Of a stretch of DNA of 64,000 bases, positions 42,476-54,085 are shown in pieces. Made by a program: the position numbers and the translations under genes. Each line of letters starts with the position of its first letter. Within the stretch, counting starts at the first letter, position 1. This DNA comes from Ampullaceana balthica. Taxonomy: Eukaryota > Mollusca > Gastropoda > Lymnaeidae. The notes beneath the pieces were generated by a model that was not told the origin of the DNA, searched no databases, and saw only the letters and a list, made by a program, of their open reading frames with translations. The stretch is from positions 2,009,399-2,073,398 of the forward strand of contig CALYLW010000041.1 of the NCBI GenBank assembly GCA_944989445.1, given 5' to 3'.

Positions 42476-45400
42476 ACTGTTTGTGACTTGTGTTGGAAAT
42501 ATCTAATCGGCACAATGAACATGCTCAGCCCTCCTATACCAACGTAACGGGTTGCAAGAGCGAAGGATTAGAATATATTTAAAACGTGATCACTCACAAG
42601 GTTGCACTCATGTCAAAACTATATATTCAATTCGATTTACAATGAGATAAAAAATTACTCTTTGCTTCAGTTGTCGCCTCAGACCTTCATCGTCAAATCA
42701 CCCGTTGAAAAATCAAATTTTTTACATATGAGTCCACTCAAGATATTTCGAACTTGTCTACAAATATATGAGAAAATATTGAGAATGTTTAAAAGTCTCA
42801 TACATTTTTAAACTTCAAGCATCTTTCTCCCGTATTTCTCTTATATATTTGTTGACAGAATTTTCCTGGAATTTCAGACCGTGAAAGGAAAAAAAGGACT
42901 ATAAGGGAAAAAATAAAATAAACAAACAACTCGGTAATGTATTACAAAGGACAAGCCATTAGTAATACATGGGATTACATGTACATATGGACTACGAAAC
43001 ACCGATTAATAATTACTATAATAGAAACACAATTACTTAATGTGATCGTTACACAAAATCTTATTAGTAAGATCAAAATCTTATATTACTATGCGTCACT
43101 GAAATGAACAAAAATATTACGTTATTAGGGCATGGATGTCACGGGAAAAAAGATCATGAGAACTACCCCGACCAGGATTAAAATATTGATATACACTTAA
43201 TCCTTTGGACACGAGGTTTACCTTGAAGCAAAAATTACACATACGAAATCTATCAATGTTATTTTATTTAGGAAAAGGGGCGCCGGCGTAAATATAACAG
43301 ATTTTAAAAAAAGTTGTGCTTCTCAACGCGACTAGCTTGGAGAATATTGAAATATTAAAAGAGTTGCTCAAAGTTGAACATATGTAAGAAAAGACAACGT
43401 TTTGGTAAAGTGTTAGTACACACACACATGTTGTTCGGTTTAAAAGGGGATTGCCACAATAGCATATATTATTGATTTAATTTTTTTTATATGTACAACA
43501 TAATTGAACCTATTGACGTCACTGCGTGTGCAGAAGTTGCTGACGAGGACAATGAACATAGGCACTATGACGTCATAACAAGACTAATGATCACCAGTAT
43601 TCACCAGACCTAGCGATGGACATAATATCAACAGTGCCTGCATGACATTTGGAAACGGATTTTCAGAAACTCCTTCAAGGGGAATGCAGACGTTGGAGAC
43701 GATAGTTATGTGTAGCGCAGACGACGTGACGAAGGAATGTCTTTGGATAAAAATTGAACAATTATTGACAACCTTTTGATATTCCCTTACACTAAGGCAT
43801 TGTGACCAAGTACTGCTGCCCATTTGGATATTTAAATATGTGTCGCTGTTAAGAGTGTGAAATATGTATACAAATATATTTTTAAAAAGCCACGACTGCA
43901 AAACAATTGACTATAATGAGATCAGACTAATTTATGAAGCTTCCATTTACGATCGGCATAATTGTCTCTAAGCTCAACATTTGATAAAATGAAACAAGAG
44001 ACAGCATAAATGAAAAGGAACAAACAATTGTACAATTTGTGCTCAATTTAGTTGAAGAATTAAAACTTGGGATTCTAAGAAATGTGTTTGTGTAAATCAA
44101 TGGGTAAACATTCAACTAAAAATCTATTTGCCATTTTTCAGAGCCTACGTAATTAAGCTACAGAATTTTAAGTTTCCCAGTTTATCCAAGTTTGTTAGGG
44201 GCTTATGAAGTGAAATTGAAGAAATGTTAGTGTTATTGGGAGAAAGAAAATTTGAACTAATCTCCAGGACTTTTTAACAGACTCAATTTAGTGTTAAGAT
44301 CGTTACAGGAATTTATTTGAATATAAGTTCATGTTAGATTAAACATCTACAAAAACAAATTTTTTTTATTTAGTTTAAATTTTAAAAAAATATGAATTAC
44401 CTTGACAGGTTTTGAAAAATCTCCAATTTATAATTTTTAGAAAACTGCCCAAATAATGGGTTAATTTTAAAAAAGTTTCTTGATACAACTGTGTGTTTAC
44501 ATTACATTTTAAATAGGGTAAGCAAAAATACAAATACATACAACTCCATCATATTTGGAAGTCTACAAAGAATTATTATTAAAAAAATTAATACATTTTA
44601 AAAAATTAATAGTTTGCCATCATTTCAATCACTATCAAGAGATCAGCCGATGCATCGAGGGCATTCTTCCCCTAGCATGAGTTCAGCGAGGGCAGATGGT
44701 AAACGAATATTGAGGGCAGCACTTTGGTGCAGTCAATGATGCGGTGCATGAGCGCCATATTGCTTAATCCGAGATTTTAAAGGGAGACAATGTTATTGGA
44801 GTTAATGACGCGGTTGGTTATTGCTTGCGGAGTTTTTAAGACTTTTTTTAAAATGGTCATTTCCTAATGTTTGTTTTTGAAAGGGTTATAGAGTAAAACT
44901 CAGTTATTTGATTTGGTCTTAGCTAAGCTGTTCTGGTTTTTTAAAAAGAGAACTTTTGAAATTGAAAGTCAATTGTCATTAGAGGTAAGCAAACAATTAT
45001 GGACGGTTAGATTTCTCCAGATACGTCTCTGTGGTGTCATGTCTCAGTGATTATTGATTTAGAACAAACTGGGTTGTTGGAAAGCCTACTTTAAATAATT
45101 TTTCTAACCTTAAGCTATTCAATTTGGCTTTAAGAAAAAATACATATTACGTATTTGAAATTAACCCCTGTATCTGTTAAATATTAGAGTGATTGTTATA
45201 GAGTGCCACACGTGATTTAGATGCGACCACCGATTTTGTAAATATACACGCCAGTGTGGCTCGAAACATTTTACTTATTGTAAAGTAAAAAGAAAAGTAT
45301 CAAAACAAATATTAATGAAACTTTTAGAAAGTTTACTGACGCCGAAGACAATATGTTATCACACAATTTCCTCCTTTAATAGTAACTGAAAAAAAGTTTC

Positions 45401-47449
45401 ATGATTTGATAACAATTTCAAAATGTAATGACATGTCAGTAAAAAAAAGGTTTTATTCTGCTTAAATTCAGGACAAAAAGGACAATCTTAAGAAACGGAA
45501 CACAAATCTCCGCTCATATTTTCGTAAATTACCCCTCTTCAACTCCAGAAACACTTGTTATCCGCGAGCCCAAATTAACGCCGGCACAAATTGGCCCTTG
45601 AGCTGGAGCTCGGAACTTGGAGGGTTCTGGATCCTGTCTTTGTGCCGGTGAAAGTTGAGCCCTCTATCGCCATCAAACGGGTGGGAAGAAGAGGTGAAAA
45701 GATGGGGCATTCATTCCCGGCGTACCCCTCGTCCAGTGATGGCCACTCAGAACTGAAAGATGAAAGGAGTGCTTATGTGCCAGATTTTCAAAAAGAAAAA
45801 AAAATGAGCCAACGAATTGAAGCGAGGTTTTCATTCCCGACACTTCTGGTCTGTCAAATTTACCCCCCCCCCTCTTCAATCAACCAATCATTTTCAACAT
45901 TGGTTTCAAGCAATACAAACACATTTCATGAACAATTTAATATAGATAATTATAATAATGACACATTAAATTTTAATTTGTCATTATTATAATCTTTGGA
46001 AGGAAGAAGGGTTGCGGCTAGGGGGGTAATAGTATTAAAGACACCATGCTTAACTTGAAAACTTTAAATAAGTCATTTTCCCAATAGTTCAGCAATCCAA
46101 TACCCCCAAAACAAAACAGCCCAATAGTTAGACTTAACCAATGATTGGGCTACAAGTAAAACTTAGATAAAAAATAAAATATTGCCGTTCCGTAATTTCA
46201 TGCTATAGATTTAACTTGTTTGGGTGGTAAGTTTTTTAAAGAAATAAAAATATATTATTTTGAAGTACAGTAGATATACAGGTACCTGCCTTGACACCCT
46301 TCCTTCCCCACTCATGGTATGATGGTATGAGTATGAGATAAAATGATCGCACAACTTTTCCCAGAGCTTAATGCCGTAGACCCTGTGATGGTGCATTGCT
46401 GACACGGATTAGCGTACATCTTGCACAACATTTCATGTTAATGTTAAGGAATCAGTATTAATAGTTTGTCCAGTCGTGCATGTACAATGAAAACAACTCG
46501 AAACATGACAGTGAGAAAACATAACCAATTTATTAGGAATTAGTGATTTGAGAAATGGAGTGAACAAAAGAATACAATGTAAGGGAGACTATGCATTGTG
46601 TGTGGGGGATTTGTGGAAAATTTTGGGAAGGGGAAGAAAGGGGACGATGGGTGTGATGGAAATAGAAACAAGTGAGTTGAAAATGAGCGGGTGAGAGGAA
46701 AAAACAACAAATGAGTTGAAATCGAGGATGGGGTAAGTAGTTGAACGTGGAGTAGGGACACTGAGAATATCCTTTAAAAGTGGGAAAATCAATGATATCG
46801 ACACGGAGTCAGTCACTGAGAAAAAAGAAAGTGAGCTGTATCAGTCTAAGAAAAAGAACTCTGGCAGTGAATTTTCTGCCGGGACGCGCAACTCTGCAGT
46901 GTAACCTCCCCTGGAGCTTCGTCGCAATTACTGCCCTTTTGCACGCAAATGGGGTGGAATTGATCCCCCTTGAATGCAATCAGTTCCGCCTTTTCCACGC
47001 AATCAGCACAACAGAATCATCTGAATGCGTGTGGTCGTGAAGGCGTAAAAATGTGCTTCGTGGCACATGTTGAAGCTTTGGGATTCAGACCACTCCAAAA
47101 AATTTGGAATTCCCTCCTCCCTTTTACCCCCTTCCCATTTAATCCCACTCTTATTGCACTGCCCTATTCTCACTGGTTCAAATTAAATCGTATACATTAT
47201 TTTAGTCACTCACGACGTTTATGGAATCGTCCGAGGTTATTTTTAGACGCATTGTCTTGGTTTTATTACACACAAGACGGACTGATATAGATCTATAGGC
47301 AACGGAATTTAGTCAAACGTTTTTTTCACAGAGACCTGTATGTGAAATTTGTATACCATATTTATTTCTTCATGGAGGAAATAAGGAAAACCGGCATCGA
47401 TTTCTTGCTCATAATCTTGTCATTTACTTGAATTATGAACCATGAGCCA
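42476..47449. other. About 5 kb without recognised gene or element
   Basis: Mostly AT-rich unique sequence, with GC-richer patches at 44640-44760, 45530-45880 and 46790-47060. Frames such as 43584-43901 (105 codons, minus), 45591-45992 (133 codons) and 46970-47290 (106 codons) show no domain or motif I recognise. This is the longest interval in the window without an identified repeat. Confidence 0.4.
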
Positions 47450-47860
47450 CAGTGTCACGATACATCATTGGTATCACAGCATGCCAGTATGTTGTGTTAC
47501 CCCAGTATGTCAGGCTGTGGGAGAATGTCGCATTATACTAGTATGTCATGGTATGGCAGTATGTCGTGGTATGGCCGTATGTCATGGTATGGCCATATGT
47601 CGTGGTATGGCCGTATGTCGTGGTATGGCCGTATGTCGTGGTATGGGCGTATGTCGTGGTATGGCCGTATGTCATGGTATGGCAGTATCTCGTGGTATGG
47701 CCGTATGTCGTGGTATAGCCGTATGTCGTGGTATGGCCGTATGTCGTGGTATGGCCGTATGTCGTGGTTTGGCCGTATGTCGTGTATGGCCGTATGTCGT
47801 GGTATGCCAGTGTGTCGAGGTACACCAATATGTCGTAGTACGCCAGTATCCCAATATGTA
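47450..47860. repeat. 18-bp minisatellite, about 20 copies
   Basis: GTCGTGGTATGGCCGTAT repeats at 18 bp (for example 47581 and 47599), with flanking degenerate units. Since 18 is a multiple of 3 it encodes a hexapeptide repeat, MSWYGR, in the 169-codon frame 47435-47944, CRGMAV in another frame, and TTYGHT on minus. Frames run into unrelated MITE sequence, so coding is unlikely. Confidence 0.94.
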
Positions 47861-47873
47861 GTGGTATTTCCGC

Positions 47874-48056
47874 CAATGTTATCTTTAACGCTACGCGGCT
47901 ACATTGCCGTGAATATATCTGACCGAACCCGCGCAGTGGTTTAGAATTACCGCGCAGCAAATTTTTTAAAATATTGCACACAAAATGGGTGCTGCGCAAC
48001 TCTGCACACGAGTTTTTGTTTACTTTGCACATGAACCAAAGAAAGGGGGAACATTG
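47874..48056. mobile_element. MITE family A, copy 3
   Basis: It starts CAATGTT, ends GGGGGAACATTG, and shares ACCGCGCAGCAAATTTTTTA and CTCTGCACACGAG with copies 1 and 2. The left terminus is more diverged. No target duplication was identified. Confidence 0.8.
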
Positions 48057-49264
48057 TTGGGTACCAGTATATCATTGTTTTACTCAGTGCCTTAAATTTG
48101 TAATAGCGAACTTCGAATCAACGCCAACTATTTTATCTTCCACTACTCTTCCCTAGCGTTGAATAACGATCAGTTTATTTGTCCGAGGTAATGACGTGTT
48201 TGAAATCCGATTTCACTGCCGAGGTTTTGACTGCTGGCGTCTCAGACTAAATCATTCAGCCAGGTTGACAGCTCTCTAAGGAAGACTTTGAACGTTCTAT
48301 TGTGTTGTGGAAACCTTAGTATGGACCAACTTCCCGTTAGTCATCTTGTGATAAAACTCCACCGTGAAAACCTCCAAGGACTGGGAAATATTTCAGTAAG
48401 TCTACCGATCTTTCAACAGCGGATCTAAGTTGAATTTCTAAATACAAAACAAAAACAATAGATAATTAAATACAAATATGGAATGGATATACATTAAATA
48501 ATACTTAAAGATAGCCAGTAGCAATGAATTTCACCACCCCTATCACCTCTTTCCTAGACACACACACACACACACACATACACACTACACACACACATGC
48601 ACACACACACACACACATACTCACACACACACGCGCGCGCATCCAATAAAAAAAAACTCAGGATACTAATCCACGCAGCTTTTAGTTAAACAAATAATGT
48701 AAAATATTAAAATTTGGTTTTTTTGACATTTAACTACGTAAATCTCAATCAGAATTGTGAGTGTAATAATCTGCACAATAAGAATATTATAATAATTCTA
48801 ATACAGTTCAAACCAGAGGCACACTGAAAATGTTGAAGTGTAAGGATCTCTCGTTCTCAACCAATATTGTCTCTTCTCTATAAGCCTATCTACCAACCAC
48901 AATATGTAGTACTATTTCCACCAAAATAAATATTAATTCTAGAAATCAAAACTTACCAAACTCGAGTTTGTACAAACATAACTCTAAACATACTAGCTAA
49001 AGTGACACGCAAGAGTTTTGCATCTCGGAGTAGGGCTCAATCTCTCACGGAAGTCCACTAGACTATTCACCTGTACCGCCCCGTTGAGAACCTATGGTTT
49101 GGTGAGAGTTGAAACCATAAAAACGCGATGATTTAGTCCAAAGATGTTCACTTGTCTGATCAAGAAACCATACAACAGTGTTTTTTCCATTTAAATCCTA
49201 GTTTGTCATCCGGTCAGAATGTTTTCAAAACGGCGTCAGCTTCTTTCCTGGTAGTCTTACCCAA
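48057..49264. other. Stretch without gene, containing a CA microsatellite
   Basis: (CA)n with TACA and GCGC interruptions lies at about 48557-48640. The rest is AT-rich unique sequence. Confidence 0.55.
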
Positions 49265-49610
49265 CCATCTGTGACAATCAGGAAGAACTTGTCTCTGAGA
49301 GTTAGGAAGAACTTGACTCTGACATTGGGGAAGAACCTGTCTCTGATATTAAGGAAGAACTTGTCTCTGACAGTTGGAAAGAACTTGTTTTTGACAGCCA
49401 GGTAGAATTTGTCTCTGCCAGTTGGAAAGAACTTGTTTTTGACAGCCAGGTAGAATTTGTCTCTGACAGTCAGGAAAAACTTGTCTCTGACAGCCAGGAA
49501 GATTTAGTCTCTGACAGTCAGGAAGAACTTTTTTGACAGTCAGGAGGATTTAGTCTCTGACAGTCAGGAAGAACTTTTTTTAACAGTCAGGAAGAACTTG
49601 TGGAGAAGAA
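49265..49610. repeat. 24-bp degenerate minisatellite, about 14 copies
   Basis: GGAAGAACTTGTCTCTGACA then GTCA repeats. GAAGA starts at 49282, 49306 and 49330 give a 24-bp period. Some units show duplicated pairs (GACAGCCAGGTAGAATTTG). Confidence 0.9.
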
Positions 49611-50297
49611 ATGAAATTTCAATATTGTTGCCCCCTGATCCCCCGCAAACTTTCCCCTGTAAAGGACTTGTCACATCCTGTGTCATGTCATCAAGGTCAG
49701 ATTGCTCTATCGGATGTTGTCTAACATCATTTTCGTCAAGAGTTGATTTGATTGTTGTTTCAAAAAAAACTATATCTAGACTGGTCATGAAAGTATAGGA
49801 TTAAAATCATATTGATTTATTTGATAAAAAAAATACAGAGTCATTAAAACAGATCCCGATTTCACTGATTTTAAGACTTTGAATATACGTCAATATAGGA
49901 GATAAGAATGCAGATATTTTCTGAGGACAATAGAGAAACAGAAGGTAGAATAAGGTAGAGGGAAGAACATAGCGATTTGGCTCGTTCCTTCTAAGGACAA
50001 TTAGTGACTGGAACAAACACACAATGATCAGTTGAAGCGATAATATTGACACATTCGTGTCTATTTCTACTTGTTTTCCCAAACTCCAGTCACTACAACA
50101 AACAAACAAAAGCATCACTTCAATTTGAAAAATAATAACGATTACAAAATTTTAATATAATTTCCTATTTAATTCGTTTTCTTTCCCACATTGATTATAT
50201 TACATACTGAAAGTCATTATAGGGTTGAATTCCTTTCATTTTTATTATATTACTTACACTGACATAAACTTATTATAGGGTTGAACTCCTTTCATTT
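49611..50297. other. Stretch without recognised gene
   Basis: The 103-codon minus frame 49807-50118 is rich in Leu, Ile, Phe and Ser and unrecognised. Nothing else is supported. Confidence 0.45.
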
Positions 50298-50545
50298 TAC
50301 CACGTTTTTATTAACTTACTCTCGTCCTGTCCGCATTGTTTTCGTTCCTGTCTGTCTGTCCGGAAAATTTCAAATTTGCCAACGTAAATTTAAACCACTT
50401 CTGATGGTCCTAGAGATCTCAAAATTTTACCACAAATAGATCTTGGCTGACAATGCATTGTATACAAATTTTAGGTCGATCGAATTATGTTCTTCTTTTT
50501 AGTCCACTTATAAAATCGTGTTCTTTTAAAATCCCTTTTTACCTC
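50298..50545 (+). mobile_element. Helentron-like family 2, short copy
   Basis: It begins ACCACGTTTTTATTAACTTA, continues AACCACTTCTGATGGTCCTA and GACAATGCATTGTA as in the 21145 copy, and ends with AGTCCACTTATAAAATCGTG. The core TACCGTAATTAAATTAATG segment is deleted between GTCGATCGAATT and the 3' end. Confidence 0.72.
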
Positions 50546-51607
50546 TTTTTATTATTATATTACTTACATTGACAAAACTTTTTTTTTAAGTCTCTTAAAA
50601 AACTGAAAAATCGTTTTGCAACCATTTATTAATTTTGTAATTGATTAACAGTTAAAAAAAAAGTTTTAAGCTCCTTACAATGCGTTATGCTTGTTAACAC
50701 AACAACGGAATCAAAATCAAATAAATGCCGTAGAAAGTAGACCCCCCTGGTATCTGACAGACTTGGTCCACGACTCGTCAGAGGTAAATATTGTTCTTGC
50801 CGTCTGTGAGTCTACATGTTATTCAACCCCCTCCCTGACACTTTTTTCCTAGTTCAAATGACCATTTTCCTCCGCGTAATTTCAACCCCCATTTACCGCC
50901 CGCCCCTGTCAACAGATCATGGGCCAGAATGTCACGCCTGCGGTAATTAAATATTTTTCTTCAATTATTTGAACAAATTACATTGTAACCTATCGTGTTT
51001 GGAGTACTACGGATCGAAACCCGTTTAACGGCGGCGTCTCGTATTAGCGGCCTGCAAGGGAATGGGGAGCGGTGTGAGGCTCTTTCTTACATTGGCGGTT
51101 CATTTATTCCCAGTGGCGTGTATTTGGAAGGTGAAGATTGCCGGAGCTATTTTCAGTGCACGATTTAACGCCAAGAAGTACATTTTCGTGCAGTTCTATT
51201 TATTCAACAGAAACGATTTTCCTTATAAACTTAGTATCGTTATTTTGTTGTCTTTGGAAAGGTTGATATAAAAATACTTCCACCCTTTCCTGGAAGGTTT
51301 ATCAGAGACACAGCGTTAGCAATATAAAAGCGCTGAAAGCATGGTGTGCCATATTTAACCTTTAACTATCAAGTTAGGGATATAAACTGAAAGCCTTGCC
51401 GTGCCATGTTAGCCTCTAAGCACCAAGTTAGGAATATACACAAACTGAAAAACTTGCCGCTCCTTATGAACGTCTGAAACATTTTATTGTCTTCTGAAGT
51501 CGATGTGAATCAAGGCAGATTTATTTCAACTTTTAAAAAGTTTTGAAAACATTTCGATTGTGCATATATCTTTTAATCAACGCAGTCTTAGCTAAGGATA
51601 ACAAGTG
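50546..51607. other. Stretch without recognised gene
   Basis: Mixed composition. A GC-richer patch at 50730-51130 contains an unrecognised 69-codon frame (51062-51271). Two diverged copies of a segment with ACCAAGTTAGGAATATA and AAACTGAAA lie at 51330-51480. Confidence 0.45.
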
Positions 51608-51806
51608 CAGTGGCGTATTATGGGTGGGTTGTGAGTGTGGTTGCCCAGGGAACAAAATTTACTTTTTGCTAAGAAATAATGAAAATAATCTGAAGCTTGA
51701 CATGATCGTCTTGTGATAGATGGATGCTTTCTGTCAATAAGCAACAAGTTCGGGGCAAATAAAGCTCATTTCGCCCCGGGCGCCTGCAACTCATGCTACG
51801 CCCCTG
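51608..51806. mobile_element. hAT-like MITE
   Basis: The left end is CAGTGGCGTATTATGGGTGG. The reverse complement of the right end reads CAGGGGCGTAGCATGAGTTG, a hAT-style CAGxGGCGTA terminus. Flanks AACAAGTG and TACAAAAG are similar but not identical, so the target duplication is uncertain. Confidence 0.65.
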
Positions 51807-52034
51807 TACAAAAGAGTCAAGATTTAGTTGTGAACTAATACACACTTCTTCTATTATTTAACAGAATGTGCTTTTAATTAATTTTAATTAAATAATCAGT
51901 CCCGGACTGTACTATGAATCACCCCCTTCCCCAACATAATCTCTGCATTACTTGAATTTCTTTTAGCACTTTTCACATCAAATGGAATTATAATTTTTTA
52001 AAAAGAAATGATCATAATTAATTATTACCAATAA
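51807..52034. other. Stretch without recognised gene
   Basis: AT-rich sequence. No feature was recognised. Confidence 0.5.
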
Positions 52035-52700
52035 GAGAACTTTCTCTGTGTAGCCAGGAGAGCGTTTTATCGGCTGGAATTAATTAAAGCTGGCAAGACG
52101 AATCAAATGAGAACTTTCTCTGTGTAGCCAGGAGAGCGTTTTATCGGCTGGAATTAATTAAAGCTGGCAAGACGAATCAAATGAGAACTTTCTCTGTGTA
52201 GCCAGGAGAGCGTTTTATCGGCTGGAATTAATTAAAGCTGGCAAGACGAATCAAATGAGAACTTTCTCTGTGTAGCCAGGAGAGCGTTTTATCGGCTGGA
52301 ATTAATTAAAGCTGGCAAGACGAATCAAATGAGAACTTTCTCTGTGTAGCCAGGAGAGCGTTTTATCGGCTGGAATTAATTAAAGTTGGCAAGACGAATC
52401 AAATGAGAACTTTCTCTGTGTAGCCAGGAGAGCGTTTTATCGGCTGGAATTAATTAAAGCTGGCAAGACGAATCAAATGAGAACTTTCTCTGTGTAGCCA
52501 GGAGAGCGTTTTATCGGCTGGAATTAATTAAAGCTGGCAAGACGAATCAAATGAGAACTTTCTCTGTGTAGCCAGGAGAGCGTTTTATCGGCTGGAATTA
52601 ATTAAAGTTGGCAAGACGAATCAAATGAGAACTTTCTCTGTGTAGCCAGGAGAGCGTTTTATCGGCTGGAATTAATTAAAGCTGGCAAGACGAATCAAAT
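52035..52700. repeat. 74-bp tandem array, nine nearly identical copies
   Basis: Unit starts (GAGAACTTTCTCTGTGTAGC) lie at 52035, 52109, 52183, 52257, 52331, 52405, 52479, 52553 and 52627. The only variation noticed is C to T in AAAGCTGGC in units 5 and 8. Each unit contains GGAATTAATTAAAGC, an AT-rich homeodomain-type core. The near-perfect identity implies very recent expansion or an assembly effect. Confidence 0.97.
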
Positions 52701-53244
52701 GAAAGTGTAATTTAATTACTGGAACATCTGCTCTAATATTAAATTGCAATAACAAACAGCTGCAGTGAAGGAGATTTCCTGTGCTCCTGGGGAGATTTCC
52801 AGCTTCGTTGCGTTTGCTCCTTCAACGTTATATTTAGAATTGATTTATAATTTAAATATATTTCACGAACACAACCCTTAGGGAAAACGGAAGAAAAATC
52901 TTTAACGTTAAGAATCAACTAACGTCATTAACCAATTTCTTAGACTTAGATGGCAAACAAAGAATACATTTTATTATTTAAGAGAAACAGAATTTGACAG
53001 TAAATGACATCAGCGGATGTAATGTAGGTTACTTTAACTTTGTAGGACCAACAAATTACTTTGCTCCTGACTTAAACAGTTCTAATCATAACAGGATTTC
53101 GGATTTTGCATCTGCTGGAAGTCTATATGCGAGCATACCTCCAATAGGATCCATATGGAAAACAGATTAAATAAAACGTTTAGGCACGTCGGCTACATAT
53201 GGTTTGAACCAAGTTCACAATTTTACTTAACTAATTGTTTTTTA
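52701..53244. other. Stretch without recognised gene
   Basis: AT-rich unique sequence. Confidence 0.5.
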
Positions 53245-53740
53245 AAATCCTTTATATTAACTCGTGGTGTCAGCGTGCTTGCTTGCTTGAGGCGGGCGGT
53301 GCCGAAAAAACTTTGGATCGATTTTTAACCCATTTCCTCGCAAGCTAGCGAGCTGAAATTTTGCTGGCAGACTGGTACCGATGATAAAAATGGTGTATCA
53401 AACTTTCAGATAAATCGGATGTACCGTAATTAAATTAATGAATTTTTAGATTATCTTTATTTATCTCCATGTAACATGTTAAGTTTTTGTGCTAGAGTGT
53501 CGTGGTGCGTGTTATATTGAACAACCTTTCCTGTCGCGCAACAAGGTGCGTATTTTTTTGACAATTCTTATAATAAACATATTCCTGATCGGTGCGTATT
53601 ATATCAAACATGTTTTATGGGACATAACTACAATTTTGTATTTTTGGATTGCCTTGCGCTGCGTGCGTATTATAATGATCATTATTTTAGTTATGTCTGG
53701 TACATACAGGATTTATAGTAAAAAACTTGTTTTTTTTTAC
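53245..53740 (+). mobile_element. Helentron-like family 3, copy 1
   Basis: The 5' end AAATCCTTTATATTAACTCG is followed by a pyrimidine-poor GCTTGCTTGCTTG tract and CGGATGTACCGTAATTAAAT with TAATGAATTTTTAGATTATC. The 3' end has ACAGGATTTATAGTAAAAAA and CTTGTTTTT, a diverged hairpin tail. The 93-codon frame 53489-53770 crosses its end and is not a gene. Confidence 0.75.
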
Positions 53741-53754
53741 TTTAAAAAAAAATT

Positions 53755-54085
53755 AAATCCCTTACATTAACTCGTAGTACAGCTTGTCTGCTTGTCTGTC
53801 TTTCGCAAAAAACTTTGGATCAATTTTTAACCAACTTCCCTGTATCCTATCTACCTGATATTTTGCAGGCAGACTTGTGGCGACCATAAAAATGATTTTT
53901 AAAAAAAAATTGCAGATCAATTAAAATGTACCGTAATTAAATTAATACATTTTAGATTATCTATGTAGCATGTAATTGTGTATGCTACTCTGTCGCGCGT
54001 TGCGTATTATATTGAACATACTTTAAGTTATGCCTCATATATAAATGGATTTATAGTAAAAAAACGTTGTTTTTTACAGGGTCTT
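53755..54085 (+). mobile_element. Helentron-like family 3, copy 2, in tandem
   Basis: It starts AAATCCCTTACATTAACTCG, about 15 bp after copy 1. It contains AAAATGTACCGTAATTAAAT and ends with CATATATAAATGGATTTATA, then AAAAAACG-TTG-TTTTTT. Head-to-tail with copy 1, which shows tandem growth in a second family. Confidence 0.75.
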
